Source: Argentina anserina (taxonomy: Eukaryota; Streptophyta; Magnoliopsida; Rosales; Rosaceae). From it: DNA of 64,000 nt. The translations under genes were made by a program, and so were the position numbers. The notes below the pieces were generated by a model. It searched no databases. It saw only the letters and a program-made list of their open reading frames with translations, and was not told where the DNA came from. The stretch covers positions 17,236,001-17,300,000 of the forward strand of contig NC_065877.1 in NCBI RefSeq assembly GCF_933775445.1. The letters run 5' to 3'. This document shows, in pieces, positions 1 to 11,201 of this stretch; position 1 is the stretch's first letter, and every line of letters begins with the position of its first letter.

Positions 1-1573
1 ATTCTAGAGGCCACCGATCAAGAGACTCCCATTGGGATTGGACAAAAGTTCAAGACTTGTGCATCTACTAGTTTGTTTGGGGAAGATTCAAGTGATTCAA
101 GTGAGAATGTGGAAAGTCTGGAATTGGTGGTTAATGACCTAGCTACCTTTGAGAGGTTGTTCAATTTTGACAAAGAGGCACGAAAATGGAATCCTAATTT
201 TGGTCCGAGAATATACAAGATAGTCATGGCGGATGGTGAACCAAGGGATGAGTTGAGAGAGCAAAGGCCTATCCGAGATTGTGTCTTGCCTACACTTTCT
301 ACACACTCAAGATGCATAGTGCTTCCTCCATGTGCATCATCTTTTGAGATCAAGCCTAGTTTTCTTCAAACCTTGCCAACATTCTATGGGTTACCGAACA
401 ATGATCCTTATCACCACTTAAGTGAGTTTGAGGATGCATGCGCAATTTTAATTTCTTATATATATCTTGCATGTTGTTTTATTGCTATTTACTTACTTGA
501 TCTTTAATTGGTTCCTTACGTGTTCATGTCCTTATCTCCTAAGTTTGAAAAAGGTTTACAAATGATTCTAGAGGCCACCGATCAAGAGACTCCCATTGGG
601 ATTGGACAAAAGTTCAAGACTTGTGCATCTACTAGTTTGTTTGGGGAAGATTCAAGTGATTCAAGTGAGAATGTGGAAAGTCTGGAATTGGTGGTTAATG
701 ACCTAGCTACCTTTGAGAGGTTGTTCAATTTTGACAAAGAGGCACGAAAATGGAATCCTAATTTTGGTCCGAGAATATACAAGATAGTCATGGCGGATGG
801 TGAACCAAGGGATGAGTTGAGAGAGCAAAGGCCTATCCGAGATTGTGTCTTGCCTACACTTTCTACACACTCAAGATGCATAGTGCTTCCTCCATGTGCA
901 TCATCTTTTGAGATCAAGCCTAGTTTTCTTCAAACCTTGCCAACATTCTATGGGTTACCGAACAATGATCCTTATCACCACTTAAGTGAGTTTGAGGATG
1001 CATGCGCAATTTTAATTTCTTATATATATCTTGCATGTTGTTTTATTGCTATTTACTTACTTGATCTTTAATTGGTTCCTTACGTGTTCATGTCCTTATC
1101 TCCTAAGTTTGAAAAAGGTTTACAAATGATTCTAGAGGCCACCGATCAAGAGACTCCCATTGGGATTGGACAAAAGTTCAAGACTTGTGCATCTACTAGT
1201 TTGTTTGGGGAAGATTCAAGTGATTCAAGTGAGAATGTGGAAAGTCTGGAATTGGTGGTTAATGACCTAGCTACCTTTGAGAGGTTGTTCAATTTTGACA
1301 AAGAGGCACGAAAATGAAATCCTAATTTTGGTCCGAGAATATACAAGATAGTCATGGCGGATGGTGAACCAAGGGATGAGTTGAGAGAGCAAAGGCCTAT
1401 CCGAGATTGTGTCTTGCCTACACTTTCTACACACTCAAGATGCATAGTGCTTCCTCCATGTGCATCATCTTTTGAGATCAAGCCTAGTTTTCTTCAAACC
1501 TTGCCAACATTCTATGGGTTACCGAACAATGATCCTTATCACCACTTAAGTGAGTTTGAGGATGCATGCGCAA
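1..1573 (+). repeat. 564-bp tandem repeat (2.8 units) of a retrotransposon gag 5' region
   Basis: Positions 1, 565 and 1129 start the same sequence, giving a period of exactly 564 bp. Units 1 and 2 look identical. Unit 3 differs by one visible substitution at 1317, then leaves the repeat at about 1573 and continues into the rest of gag. Each unit holds a short AT-rich non-coding leader (about 120 bp) and about 150 codons of gag N-terminus, so the unit spans leader plus coding start. The near-identity says the duplication is very recent or is an assembly artefact. The repeat may extend left of the window. Confidence 0.95.
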
Positions 1574-2139
1574 ATATCAAACTCAATGGCATGAAGGAAG
1601 AAGCGCTCAAGCTCCGGTTATTTCCTTGCTCCCTTAAGGAAAAGGCGAGGATGTGGTTGAACAAGCTCCCATCCAATAGTATTGGTTCATGGGAAGATAT
1701 GCAAAAGAAGTTTATTATGAAGTACTCCCCTCCTCAAAAGGCTAATGCAAGAAGAACCAACTTGATGACCATTGAGGAGCAAGATGAGCTCTTTCATGAG
1801 ACGTGGGAGAAGTTCAAGGATATTGAGCTTAGTTGCCCTAATCATGGCTAATCTCAAAATATGCTTATGAGCCTATTCTATCAAGGCTTGACATCTGAGA
1901 CTCAAAGGAAGGTTGATAATGCAAGCAATGGTGATTTCATGGACTTAGTGGCGGATGAAGCCCATCGAGTATTAGAGAAGCTTGCGGAGCGGTCTCAATT
2001 GTGGGATAATAATCCGCAAGTTCGTAAGCCTTCTCCTTCTTCACATTTATCTCTAAGGGAAGCAACTCAACCGAAAACCGGTGGCATGTATGAAGAAAGG
2101 CATCAAGCTTGGATGTGCATTAATAGTTTAAGAGGTTAG
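1090..2139 (+). pseudogene. gag: Athila-like Ty3/gypsy gag, broken (element E0)
   Basis: The likely start is the ATG at 1090, after the leader of the third 564-bp unit. The frame stays the same to 2139 but is cut by TGA at 1315-1317 (a G to A change relative to the other units) and TAA at 1849-1851. The translation shows the retrotransposon gag capsid region: FLQTLPTFYGLPNNDPYHHL, then the tract containing LFPCSLKEKARMWLNKLPS and SWEDMQKKF. Gag proteins of this type assemble the cytoplasmic particle that packages element RNA. The reading ends just before an opposite-strand LTR-like block at 2144, so the zinc-knuckle end of gag and all of pol are missing. The lineage assignment (Athila) is by recognition of the motif set, not by a search. 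Confidence 0.85.
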
Positions 2140-2143
2140 ACCT

Positions 2144-3960
2144 ACTCCCAAGTATAGGAGGTCAAGTTTTAGTAATGGAAAGTGTAGAGTATCGTACCCA
2201 AGGGATTGGGGGAAACTCAACTCTAACTAGATTTCCGCAAGAAAAAAAAATTAGAAAAACATGCATACTAACTTTTACAAGTTCACAACCTTAGCCCTTT
2301 GGAAGCTAAGAGTCATGGAGATGGTATTAACAAGTGGTAGTTAATCGACTTAGTTAATTTTAGAATTAAACTAAGCAAACTAATTCTTGCACAAAAACAA
2401 CAAAGAAATGTAAATGTAGAGATAGAATCAAAAGAGGAGTAGAGACTTAGGCATTACACCTAGCCTTACTCATGCACAAATGTAACTAAAGATTAATGCA
2501 TAAACATGTTTGACAAACTTCCCCCTAGTGCTTTGGTGAAGCTACCAAGAAACCAACTAATCATGCAATTTAACAAAGTCTTTTGGAGCCAAATTAAATC
2601 ACACAACCTTAGTCCTAATTATATTACCTTATAATACAAGTGCGCTATGTACCACAAGCATAACACCCCCTTACAGTAATTACACTCATGGCACAAGCAT
2701 TAAGTTCAAGGTAAGAATTCAAGCAACTTATTATTTTCCATAAGAAAACTAAGCCATCACCTAAAGGCTACCCATGCTCACGGATTCAAGAAGTTGTCAA
2801 GTTCAAGTTCCGATTCATTAATTACCTAAACATGTTTCTAGGTGACAAAACTAGCAACACATTTAGTAAGTATTTTAAGTGTAGAAACCTATAGATTCAA
2901 CATGCATCAACATCAATTAAAAGTAAAATGAATTCATTAGCATATGAGTTTGGCTATGGCTAACCTAGCCTCAAATCCAACTACTCACAACCCATTAAAT
3001 AAAACAAACCCTTGAAAATGAAATACATCAAAAGAGAAGTAGAGTAAAGAGAGAAGAGATTACCAAGTGTTTGGTAAAAATAATACCAAACCGTACCTCT
3101 AAAAGTTCACTACCCACAAAGATGTAATAAGAAAGAAAGTGCTTCTAAGTATGGTATTAATGGGTTCTAATAAAGGAAGAACTCCATGAACACCATACTT
3201 TATCCACACAATCTAGGAACAAAGAACAAGGGTTGACGATGAGGATGAGTAGAGGATGAAGAGAATGAAGTGAGTATGACTTTGGTAAAACCCCCACACT
3301 ATCACAACTCTTTACTCCAACCCAAATCTATGTAACAAGTTTGTGATTGATCAAAGGTGTAAAGGATCTTTAGTTTTTGGTGAAAACTCAAGACACTTTA
3401 CACTTCTCTTTGCACAACTTGATATCTATGACTTAGGCCTAAAAAAACTATCTTAAAACTATGGAAATGATGAAGTTTTGATGGAGGTTTTATGTGGTAA
3501 AGGAGATTGCACGAATTTGGGAAGAATGAGGGTATTTAAAGGCCTTAAAGTCACAAATGAATGGTGGAGATGTAAGGGAATGAATAGCTAGATATGGTGG
3601 AAGCACAAATTTTGGATCTTGTTCTTGAAATGGTCCCCTTCATTTGTCTTTTTCTATTTTAAATTTAAATCCCCAATTCATTGAGCACAATTTCCGGCAA
3701 CCACCTTCTCATCGCCGGAGTTTAGCCGGCATTTTCCGGTGTTGACTTTTGTTTTCTTGTGAAATCTCCACATTTGCTCTTTTTTGGTTTGAAACTTTCA
3801 CCGAATCCAGAATGTGCGCTAAATCAACTCTTTTTGACGTGTTTCCGATCATTTGCACATTTTCCTAGCATGAGTAGGAAACGTAATAAGAATTAAATAA
3901 ATATACTAAAAGATAAAGCAAAAGAATAAAAATAGGACAAACATTACTAGATTAATATTA
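2144..3960 (-). mobile_element. LTR-like block, family B, minus orientation (probable 3' LTR of E1)
   Basis: This block is the reverse complement of most of 48225-50191, with the same order of sub-blocks. Read on the minus strand it ends with the gggtacgatactc-type segment and then cctatacttggga, resembling the 3' ends of Athila/Tat LTRs. It lies directly downstream of the E1 integrase in E1's own direction, so a 3' LTR role is likely. I could not find a clean TG...CA end or a TSD. E1's other end carries a different LTR family, so ownership is uncertain. Confidence 0.6.
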
Positions 3961-4986
3961 AAGTCTCGAATATTAAAAGATAAAGCAAAATAATAAGATA
4001 CCTAATGCCTCGGTCTTCCCCAATAACAATTCATGCCTTGATAAAATTCTCGAAAGATTTAAAGCAAGTTCTAGATTGTAAGCACAATGAAACAACTAGT
4101 GCATTATAAACATTTATGTACTATCATCGGCTCAAAATATCACATAGGCATAGATCGTTTCAACAAATATAGTCCTCATCTTTCACACATGAATGCATTT
4201 AAAATGACATATGCAATATGACTCTAAACACATGTGAGTACAAAATGCCAAATCCTCATATTAACAAAGCATTGATTTTTAACCGCTCAGCATTCTCAAA
4301 ATCAATCTATCCAAATATGATGATTGTTTTGTTATTGGCACCAAGCAAGTAAACCACAAACAAATTTTTTTTGCATTTTTCAAAATATCTTTATTTTTAT
4401 GGATTTTTTTTATTTTATAAAGTGCCGTGAACAATAGTGAAACAAATATAAGGTGTAAACTATGTTTATTAATTACCACATGCTAGTCAATACAAACTAA
4501 CCAACACAATTGCCTAGCAAGCACCTCACACTTAAAACATCATATAGTCCTTAATGTGGTATGAAGCTATTAAGATCCTATCAATGTTTTGGGGAGCATG
4601 CATCAGTAGGGCCACAACTAGCATTCAAAACAACTAACTAATAAAGCAAGAGAGAGAAGGTAGTCACCTCACACTTAAACTTTGGATAATCCTTTTAATA
4701 AAAGCTAAATCTTTTGTGTTTCATCCATTGGTCAAGTATGAAATGACTATCCAAACTCTCATTGTCATAATTTATTAACATGGAAACACAAACACAACTA
4801 ATCATACTTAGAAAAATGAGAGTGAAGGATAAGAAAACGCAAACTCTTTAAAGATCTCATGTAGTTCCATAGTGCAGATTGTTGATGGTGAAAACCCACA
4901 AAACCCGTTGGGCCTTGCAATCCCTTAGCTCCATCTTATTGTGCTAACTCTTTGAGTTCGCCAAGATGGGTTTAAGTTTAAAGACA
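3961..4986 (-). other. E1 3' non-coding region, no gene
   Basis: This is the stretch between the E1 integrase end and the LTR-like block. No coding is seen. It is AT-rich, and minus-strand reading shows the aagtttaagtgtgaggtg-type segments found in the 3' regions of Athila elements. About 30 bp (ttaatattnnagnctag / gataaagcaaaa) is duplicated near 3910-3995. Confidence 0.5.
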
Positions 4987-5984
4987 TTAACAAGGTCCAT
5001 AATTCTTCTTCAAATGGTGAGAGGGTCCTCGAAGTACTTCACCTCCGTCTAAGTATCTTTTGGTGCACCCACTACGTAAGGCTTTACTCGATGACCAAAC
5101 CTTAAAGGTAGATCCATCTCTTAAGTTCTTCAATGTGACCTCTCCATGACTAAATACTTCAACAAGCTCAAATGGCCCAATCCACCTTGATCTTAGCTTG
5201 CCGGGAAACAACTTTAATTTGGAGTTGAAAAGAAGTACAAGTTTCCCAACCTCCAAGTGCTTGGTTTTGATCTTTTGGTCATGTAATGCCTTAGTTTTCT
5301 CTTTATAAATCTTTGCATTCTCATAGGCATCCATTTGAAGCTCCTCTAGCTCACAAAGCTCTAACTTCCACTCCTCACCACACTTTTCTATGTCAAAATT
5401 GAGGGTCTTCAATGCCCAATAAGCCTTATGCTCCAACTCAACGGCAAACGTCAAGGATTTCCATAAACAAGGCGATAGGGAGACATTCCGATAGGTGTTT
5501 TGAATGCGGTTCGGTAAGCCCATAGAGCATCATCAAGCTTCATTGCCCAATCTTTTCTAGTTGTAGACACCACCTTTTCAAGGATGCTGTTTATCTCCCG
5601 GTTTATTTCAACTTGGCCATTTGTTTGGAGGTGGTATGGTGTCGAGACTTTGTGCTTAACCCCATACTTCTTTAATAAGGCCGCAAATGGCTTGTTCATA
5701 AAATGAGAGCCTCCATCACTAATTATTGCTCTAGGTGTGCCAAATCTTGTGAAGATATGCTCTTTAAGGAACTTGAGCACAATCTTGTGGTCATTTGCCT
5801 TGGTGGCCACGGCCTCAACCCATTTGCTTACATAATAAACTCCCACAAGGATATAGAGATAGCCATATGAACTTAGGAAGGGTCTCATAAAGTCTATGCC
5901 CCATACATCAAATATCTCCACTTCAATCATATAGTTCAACGGCATTTGGTCTCTTGAGAAAATATTGCCTACCCTTTGCAACGA
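4987..5984 (-). pseudogene. pol (IN): Ty3/gypsy integrase, broken (E1)
   Basis: Two overlapping minus-strand frames (5451-5981 and 4987-5523) encode the integrase core and C-terminal part. The core shows the catalytic D in [11 protein letters not shown], the second D in IISDGGSHF and the E in [10 protein letters not shown], so the D,D-35-E triad is still readable. The C-terminal frame has the KLRSRWIGPFELVEVFSHGE segment typical of gypsy integrase tails. A frameshift near 5490 separates the two parts, and another near 5983 separates the core from the zinc-binding region. Integrase joins element cDNA to chromosomal DNA in the nucleus. This copy cannot make a full enzyme. Confidence 0.88.
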
Positions 5985-6974
5985 TCACAAGAGCTCACAT
6001 AAGAATGCATCTTTAAATAATGAAGGCCACCAAAACCCAGAATTAAGTACTTTTTGGGCCGTTTTCTTTCCTCCATGGTGACCGCCAAATGCTTGATCAT
6101 GGCAAAAAGATAAGACACTTTGTATCTCTTCCTCTGAAATGCACCTCCTCACCAATTGATCCTTGCATTGCTTGAATAAGTATGGGTCATCCCAAAAATA
6201 GTGTCTTGCTTCTTTAATAAGTCTCCTCCTTGAATGGAAATCAAATGTCTTAGAAAAGCATTTCCCCCCACTTGCCAAGAAGTTAACCAAATGTGCAAAC
6301 CATGCTAGCTTCTTCTCAACAATGAAAAACAACCTCTCATCCGGAAAGGATTCATTCAAAGACACCCCATTATCTTCACTTTGATGAGTAAGTCGAGAGA
6401 GATGATCCGCTACCAAGTTAACCTTGCCGGGCTTGTCGACAATTCCAATGTCAAACTCTTGATGAAGTAAGATGCACCTCAAAAGTCTTGGCTTGGCATC
6501 ACTCTTAGACAATAAATACTTGAGTGCGGAATGATCCATGTGGATAATGACTTTAGACCCCAAGAGATAGCTTCGGAATTTTTCTAAGGCAAATACCACC
6601 GCCAATAACTCTTTCTCGGTGGTAGTATAGTTTACTTGGACATCATTCAAGGTCTTGCTTGCATAGTAGATGACATGCAAGAGTTTCTCCTTACGTTGTC
6701 CCAACACTGCTCCCAAGGCGTAATCACTTACATCACACATAATTTCAAATGAAAGAGTCCAATCCGGTGAGCAAATAATAGGAGCATTGGTAATCAACTC
6801 CTTTATCCTCTCAAATGCCTTCAAACATGCTTCATCAAATATAAATTGAGTCTCCTTGGCCAATAGATCACAAAGAGGCTTCATTATCTTGGAGAAATCT
6901 TTTATCAACCTTCGGTAAAAACCGGCATGTCCAAGAAAGCTTCTTACACGTTTTACATTCACGGCAGGGGGCAC
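5985..6974 (-). pseudogene. pol (RNH): Ty3/gypsy RNase H and integrase zinc-binding region (E1)
   Basis: This open stretch of 329 codons starts inside the end of RT (VRSFLGHAGFYRRLIKDF) and covers RNase H: the D in MCDVSDYALGAVLGQ, the E in TTTEKELLAVVFALEKF, the D in HMDHSALKYLL and the final ADHLSRL. It then enters the integrase HHCC zinc region (CHDQAFGGHHGGKKT), but the CxxC half is lost to a frameshift at the 3' end. RNase H degrades the RNA strand of the RNA-DNA hybrid during reverse transcription. It overlaps the RT frame by 16 bp in another phase, which shows a frameshift near 6965. Confidence 0.88.
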
Positions 6975-8639
6975 TTCTCAATGATTGCAACCTTTGCTTT
7001 ATCTACTTCAATCCCCTTAGATGATATTTTGTGGCCAAGAACAATCCCTTCTTGCACCATGAGGTGACATTTCTCCCAATTAAGCACTAGATTCGTCTTT
7101 TCACATCTCTTAAGGACAAGGGAGAGATGACCAAGACATTCTTCAAATGAATTCCCATACATAGCAAAGTCATCCATGAAGACTTCTACAAACTCAAGCA
7201 ACTCGGCAAGAATGGCCATGACACACCGTTAGAAGGTTGTGGGTGCATTACACAATCCAAAAGGCATTCTCCGGTAAGCAAAAGTTCCATATGGGCATGT
7301 GAAAGTTGTCTTCTCTTGATCTTCGGGGACAATTGGGACTTGATTATATCCACTATATCCATCAAGGAAACAATAGAATGCTTGTCCCGCAAGCCTTTCT
7401 AACATTTGATCAATGAAAGGGAGTGGAAAGTGATCCTTCCTTGTTGAAGCATTCAACTTGCGGTAGTCGACACAAACCCTCCATGTGTTTGCAATTCTTT
7501 GTGGAACCATCTCACCCTTGTCATTCTTCACCACCATCATTCCTCATTTCTTAGGCACCACTTGTATCGGAGACACCCATTTGGAATCGGAGATAGAATA
7601 GATCATTCCATTATCAAGGAGCTTAATAATCTCATTCTTCACCACCTCTAACATGTTGGGGTTCAATCTTCTTTGAGCTTCCCTTCTTGGTTTTGCTTCA
7701 TCCTCCATGTAAATATGGTGCATGCAAAGAGAGGGACTCAACCCCTTTATGTCACTAATCTTCCATCCAAATGCACTCTTATGCCTCTGAAGAATATCAA
7801 GAAGTAAAGTCTCTTGCTTATGTGACAAGCTTGAAGAGATAATGAGGGGCAAGGTGCGGGAATCATCAATATAAACATACTTCAAATGTGAGGGAAGAGG
7901 CTTCAATTCAATAGGGCCCGAACTCAAAACCGAAGGATTAACATTCATTGAGAGATAATTGATAGTGGCATGCACCTCACAAGTCTCATCTCTTGAATAG
8001 TAACCATCATCTTTTGTGGGCAAAGGCAAAGCAATATAAGTGTCAAGGTGATCCCCGACTTCCAAAGTTTCATCCTCACAAAAATACATCCCAAAGTGTG
8101 CTAGTGCCGACTCAAATGCATCATTTGATGAAGTCTCATGAAACATGTGCTCCACCAAGTCATCAATCTTGTCTTCCACTTCAATAGAATAAACTTTTTG
8201 CAACCTCATGGGCTTTATTAATTCATCAAAGATCTTGAACCCAATTGTGGTGTCATACACAGTCATGGTGAGCAAACCCAATTTCACATCAATCTTTGTC
8301 CATGTTGTGGCCATAAAAGCTCTACCAAAGATAATATGGAGATCATCTTGGTAAACATCCTCCATGTCAAGAATAATGAAATCGGCCGGTATGACCAACT
8401 CGTCAAATTGCACTAACACATCTTCCACAACTCCTCTTCGATACCTCACACTTCTATCGGCTAGTTGGAGAGAAATTTGTATAGACTTATGCCGCTCAAC
8501 CCAAGATTTTTGTAGACACCATAGGGCATCAAATTTATGCTAGCCCCAAATCCATGAGTGCCTTCTCAAATGGTCTCTCACCAGTCTTGCAAGGAATAGT
8601 AAAAGAACCCGAATCTTTGAACTTGGGCGGTAACCTCCT
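6959..8639 (-). pseudogene. pol (PR-RT): Ty3/gypsy protease and reverse transcriptase, broken (E1)
   Basis: Minus-strand reading gives the protease active-site region near 8520-8560 (DLG then SINLMPYGVY), with a one-base loss inside the DLGA motif. A long frame at 7544-8449 then gives the end of protease and the start of RT (ISDSKWVSPIQVVPKK). A stop at about 7541 precedes the RT core frame 7229-7540 (VCVDYRKLNASTRKDHFPLP, FLDGYSGYNQ, YRRMPFGLCNAP). The polymerase signature FMDD follows in 6959-7219 (EVFMDDFAMYG) after another break. RT copies element RNA to cDNA. At least three lesions make this copy inactive. Confidence 0.88.
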
Positions 8640-9892
8640 TTAAAGTACGACACTAATTCTCTCATTCAAACACACCTTACCATCATTCTTCAATGTATTC
8701 TTATACCGCTTGTGAGTGCTTAAGTCCTTGAGAAATTTAGCATAAGTAGGAATGGTCTTGATTGCATCAAGAAGAGGAATATTGACCTCTACCTTCTTGA
8801 ACACATCAAAACACTCTATGGACTTCTTCTCTTTCTTACTCAAAGCATTCTCTTGGTATACCGCTTGTGGAAAGGGAAGTGGCGCTTCTTCTTGCATTTC
8901 TTCCACACTCGACTTAGACCCACTTGCTCCCATAATGTCACTCTTGGACTTGCCTTGGCTCTTCAAATACTCATCACTATACCCCAAGATCACTCCATCA
9001 TGTCTCAAAGTATCCTCCATGCCCTTGTTCTTCTTTTGAAACCCGGGAGGCACTCGTGACACTTTAGGATTCAACAAAGGTTCCGTTGGTGCATCCACCT
9101 CCTTATCCTCATCATTAGGAGCAACCTTGTTGTCATATACCTTCCCTCTTCTCAAAGTTGTTATGGCCTTGGCTTGGTTGATTCGTGGATTGTTCTCAAT
9201 CATGGAAGGCAATTATCCTTGCTTCCTTTCTCTCATCTCATTAGCCAATTGCCCCATTTGTACTTCAAGCTTATGCAATCCTTGAGTAGTGGAGGCCACA
9301 TCATTTCGAACATTTTGAATAAGCTCATTTTGATTTGCCAAAATCTTGGCAAGCATCTCTTCAAGGCTTGATTTAGGAGCATCCACTTGAGAAGGAGGCG
9401 GCACTTGAGTATTAGGAGCTTGAAATGAGGCCTTGCTTGATAAGGTGGCTTAGGATAAGTATTGCCACTATAACTTCCATTAATTGCACCCTTATTTCCT
9501 TGGAAGCCGTGGCTCCCACTAGCACCTCCATAGTTGCCACTCCCTTGATTGTTGCAATTCATGCCTTGGTTCTCACCCCATGAGAAATTAGGGTGGTTTC
9601 TCCATCCGAGATTATAAGTGTTGGAATAAGGGTCATTCTTGGGTCTTGAGTATGTCATTTGCTTACATTCTTCAATGATCTCGGGAAAACAATCTCCATG
9701 AGGGCAAGATAAAGTGTCATGATTCACTCATTGACAAATTAAACACACTTGTGGCCCTTGAACCTCATTACCTTTCTCACGGCCTCCTTGCTTGTCTTAC
9801 TTCAAAAGCATATCAAACTTCTTGTTAAGACTTTCTTGTTTCACACATAAATACACAAAATCATACTTAAGTGATTCAACCAACAAGCTTTG
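8640..9892 (-). pseudogene. gag: Ty3/gypsy gag C-terminal part, broken (E1)
   Basis: Minus-strand frames from about 9890 down to 8640 give the gag C-terminal half. It starts abruptly at SLKYDFVYLCVKQ and has a CX2CX4HX4C zinc knuckle at 9704-9745 whose interior holds a TGA stop (9728-9730). A further TAA lies at 9799-9801. A Gly/Asn-rich linker follows, then coiled-looking LEEMLAKILANQNELIQNV, then the charged region leading to protease (8640-9212). The gag N-terminus is missing: coding joins a truncated family A LTR at about 9893. The zinc knuckle normally binds element RNA. Confidence 0.82.
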
Positions 9893-11201
9893 GCTATACT
9901 TGTGTGCAAGGTTAATGATCTTTTTCTATGGAAATGAGGTGCTATATATAGAGGAAAAGACCCAAGGGAGGCTGGCCACAAAGTCCACAAAGTTGAAACC
10001 AAATTGGTTTAGTTTCCTAGATTTTCTTAATTCGGCAGAGCTGACCTTTGTGTCTTATTGTCACCATAACTTTCTCTAGAAAATAGATATTGAGGTGGTT
10101 CCAACGGCATTTGAAAATAGACTTCCGTAACTTTTCATCTATATATCATACATTGTCTGATTCATTGTGAGCTGTCCAGGGGGATGACCTGCACTGGAAG
10201 AATTCTGATTCTAATAAGGATTGGATATTAATTGCATATCTTCTTCCTCCTTTAATGATGATTTGTTTTGCACGAATTTCCTTTTTTTTTTTTGAATTTG
10301 GGAGGCAGCAAGAATCTTAATTGTTGCAGCCTTTTTTGAATTTTCTTACCAGTTCTCATTTATTTGTTGCATGAAGTCTTTGGCTTTGTTACCTTTTCTC
10401 ATTTATTTGGTGCATGACTTCGTTGACATTCTTTGGTGCAAGAATTTATGGTGTAGATTTGTGCTCTATATATAGGAGAAACAATGTCTCAACTTTCCCT
10501 CATAGCCCTTGGATCAAAAGCAAATCAATGGCTGAGATAATTCTGTAGAGCCCACTGTACCTCCGAGTAATGATTCGGTCATATCTCCCTGTAGGAATAA
10601 GATATTGATTTGATTCCAAATCCTACAGAAACTAGACTCACATAGCTTCTATCCATATATGGTACATCTTCTAATTTGATCTGAGCTGTCCAGGGGAGCC
10701 CGTCAAAGTTGGACTACGAATCTTGACAGCTTTCTGATTCTTGCATGGATTTGGCTTTTAAGTGCATATCTTCTTCTCTTTAATAATTATGATTTATATG
10801 CATGAAAATATCTTCATATACACCTTGGAAATCCATCCCTAACTTGATTTTGAAATCCAACTCTCAATAGGAAATCATCAATGTCGAACGACCTCTCCTT
10901 ATTCCTTGCGCAACTAAAATTGCTTTCCTTCTCCAACATGGATTTGTCTTTCCTAATAAGAATAAGTACGTTAGAAATAAAGAAATAGGAAATGATGAAT
11001 CCTACTCGAACAAGAAATCATATCTCAACAAGGATTCTTAACACTTAGCACGATTTCATCATCAATTAATTCATAATTGATATAAGCTCTACCTAGAAAT
11101 TTATTTATACAAAAGAAATTAAAACTTACTAAATAAGATGTAACATAGAGTAAGAATAGGGCATAAACGCTTTAAGAACGTCACACTTTGTGCTCCTATC
11201 A
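9893..11201 (-). mobile_element. Truncated LTR, family A, minus orientation
   Basis: The reverse complement begins TGATAGGAGCACAAAGTG at 11201 and matches the solo LTR at 24817-27001 for about 1.3 kb. It carries the LTR promoter-like TATA box at 9943-9950. Similarity stops at about 9893, and gag coding of E1 follows at once, so the 3' part of the LTR, the primer-binding site and the gag N-terminus are absent. It could be E1's 5' LTR after an internal deletion, or an unrelated LTR joined by recombination. Confidence 0.8.

Noticed and set aside
18..1481. Minus-strand open frames of 111 codons repeated three times (18-353, 582-917, 1146-1481)
   Set aside because: They are antisense shadows of the repeated gag coding and repeat only because the 564-bp unit repeats.
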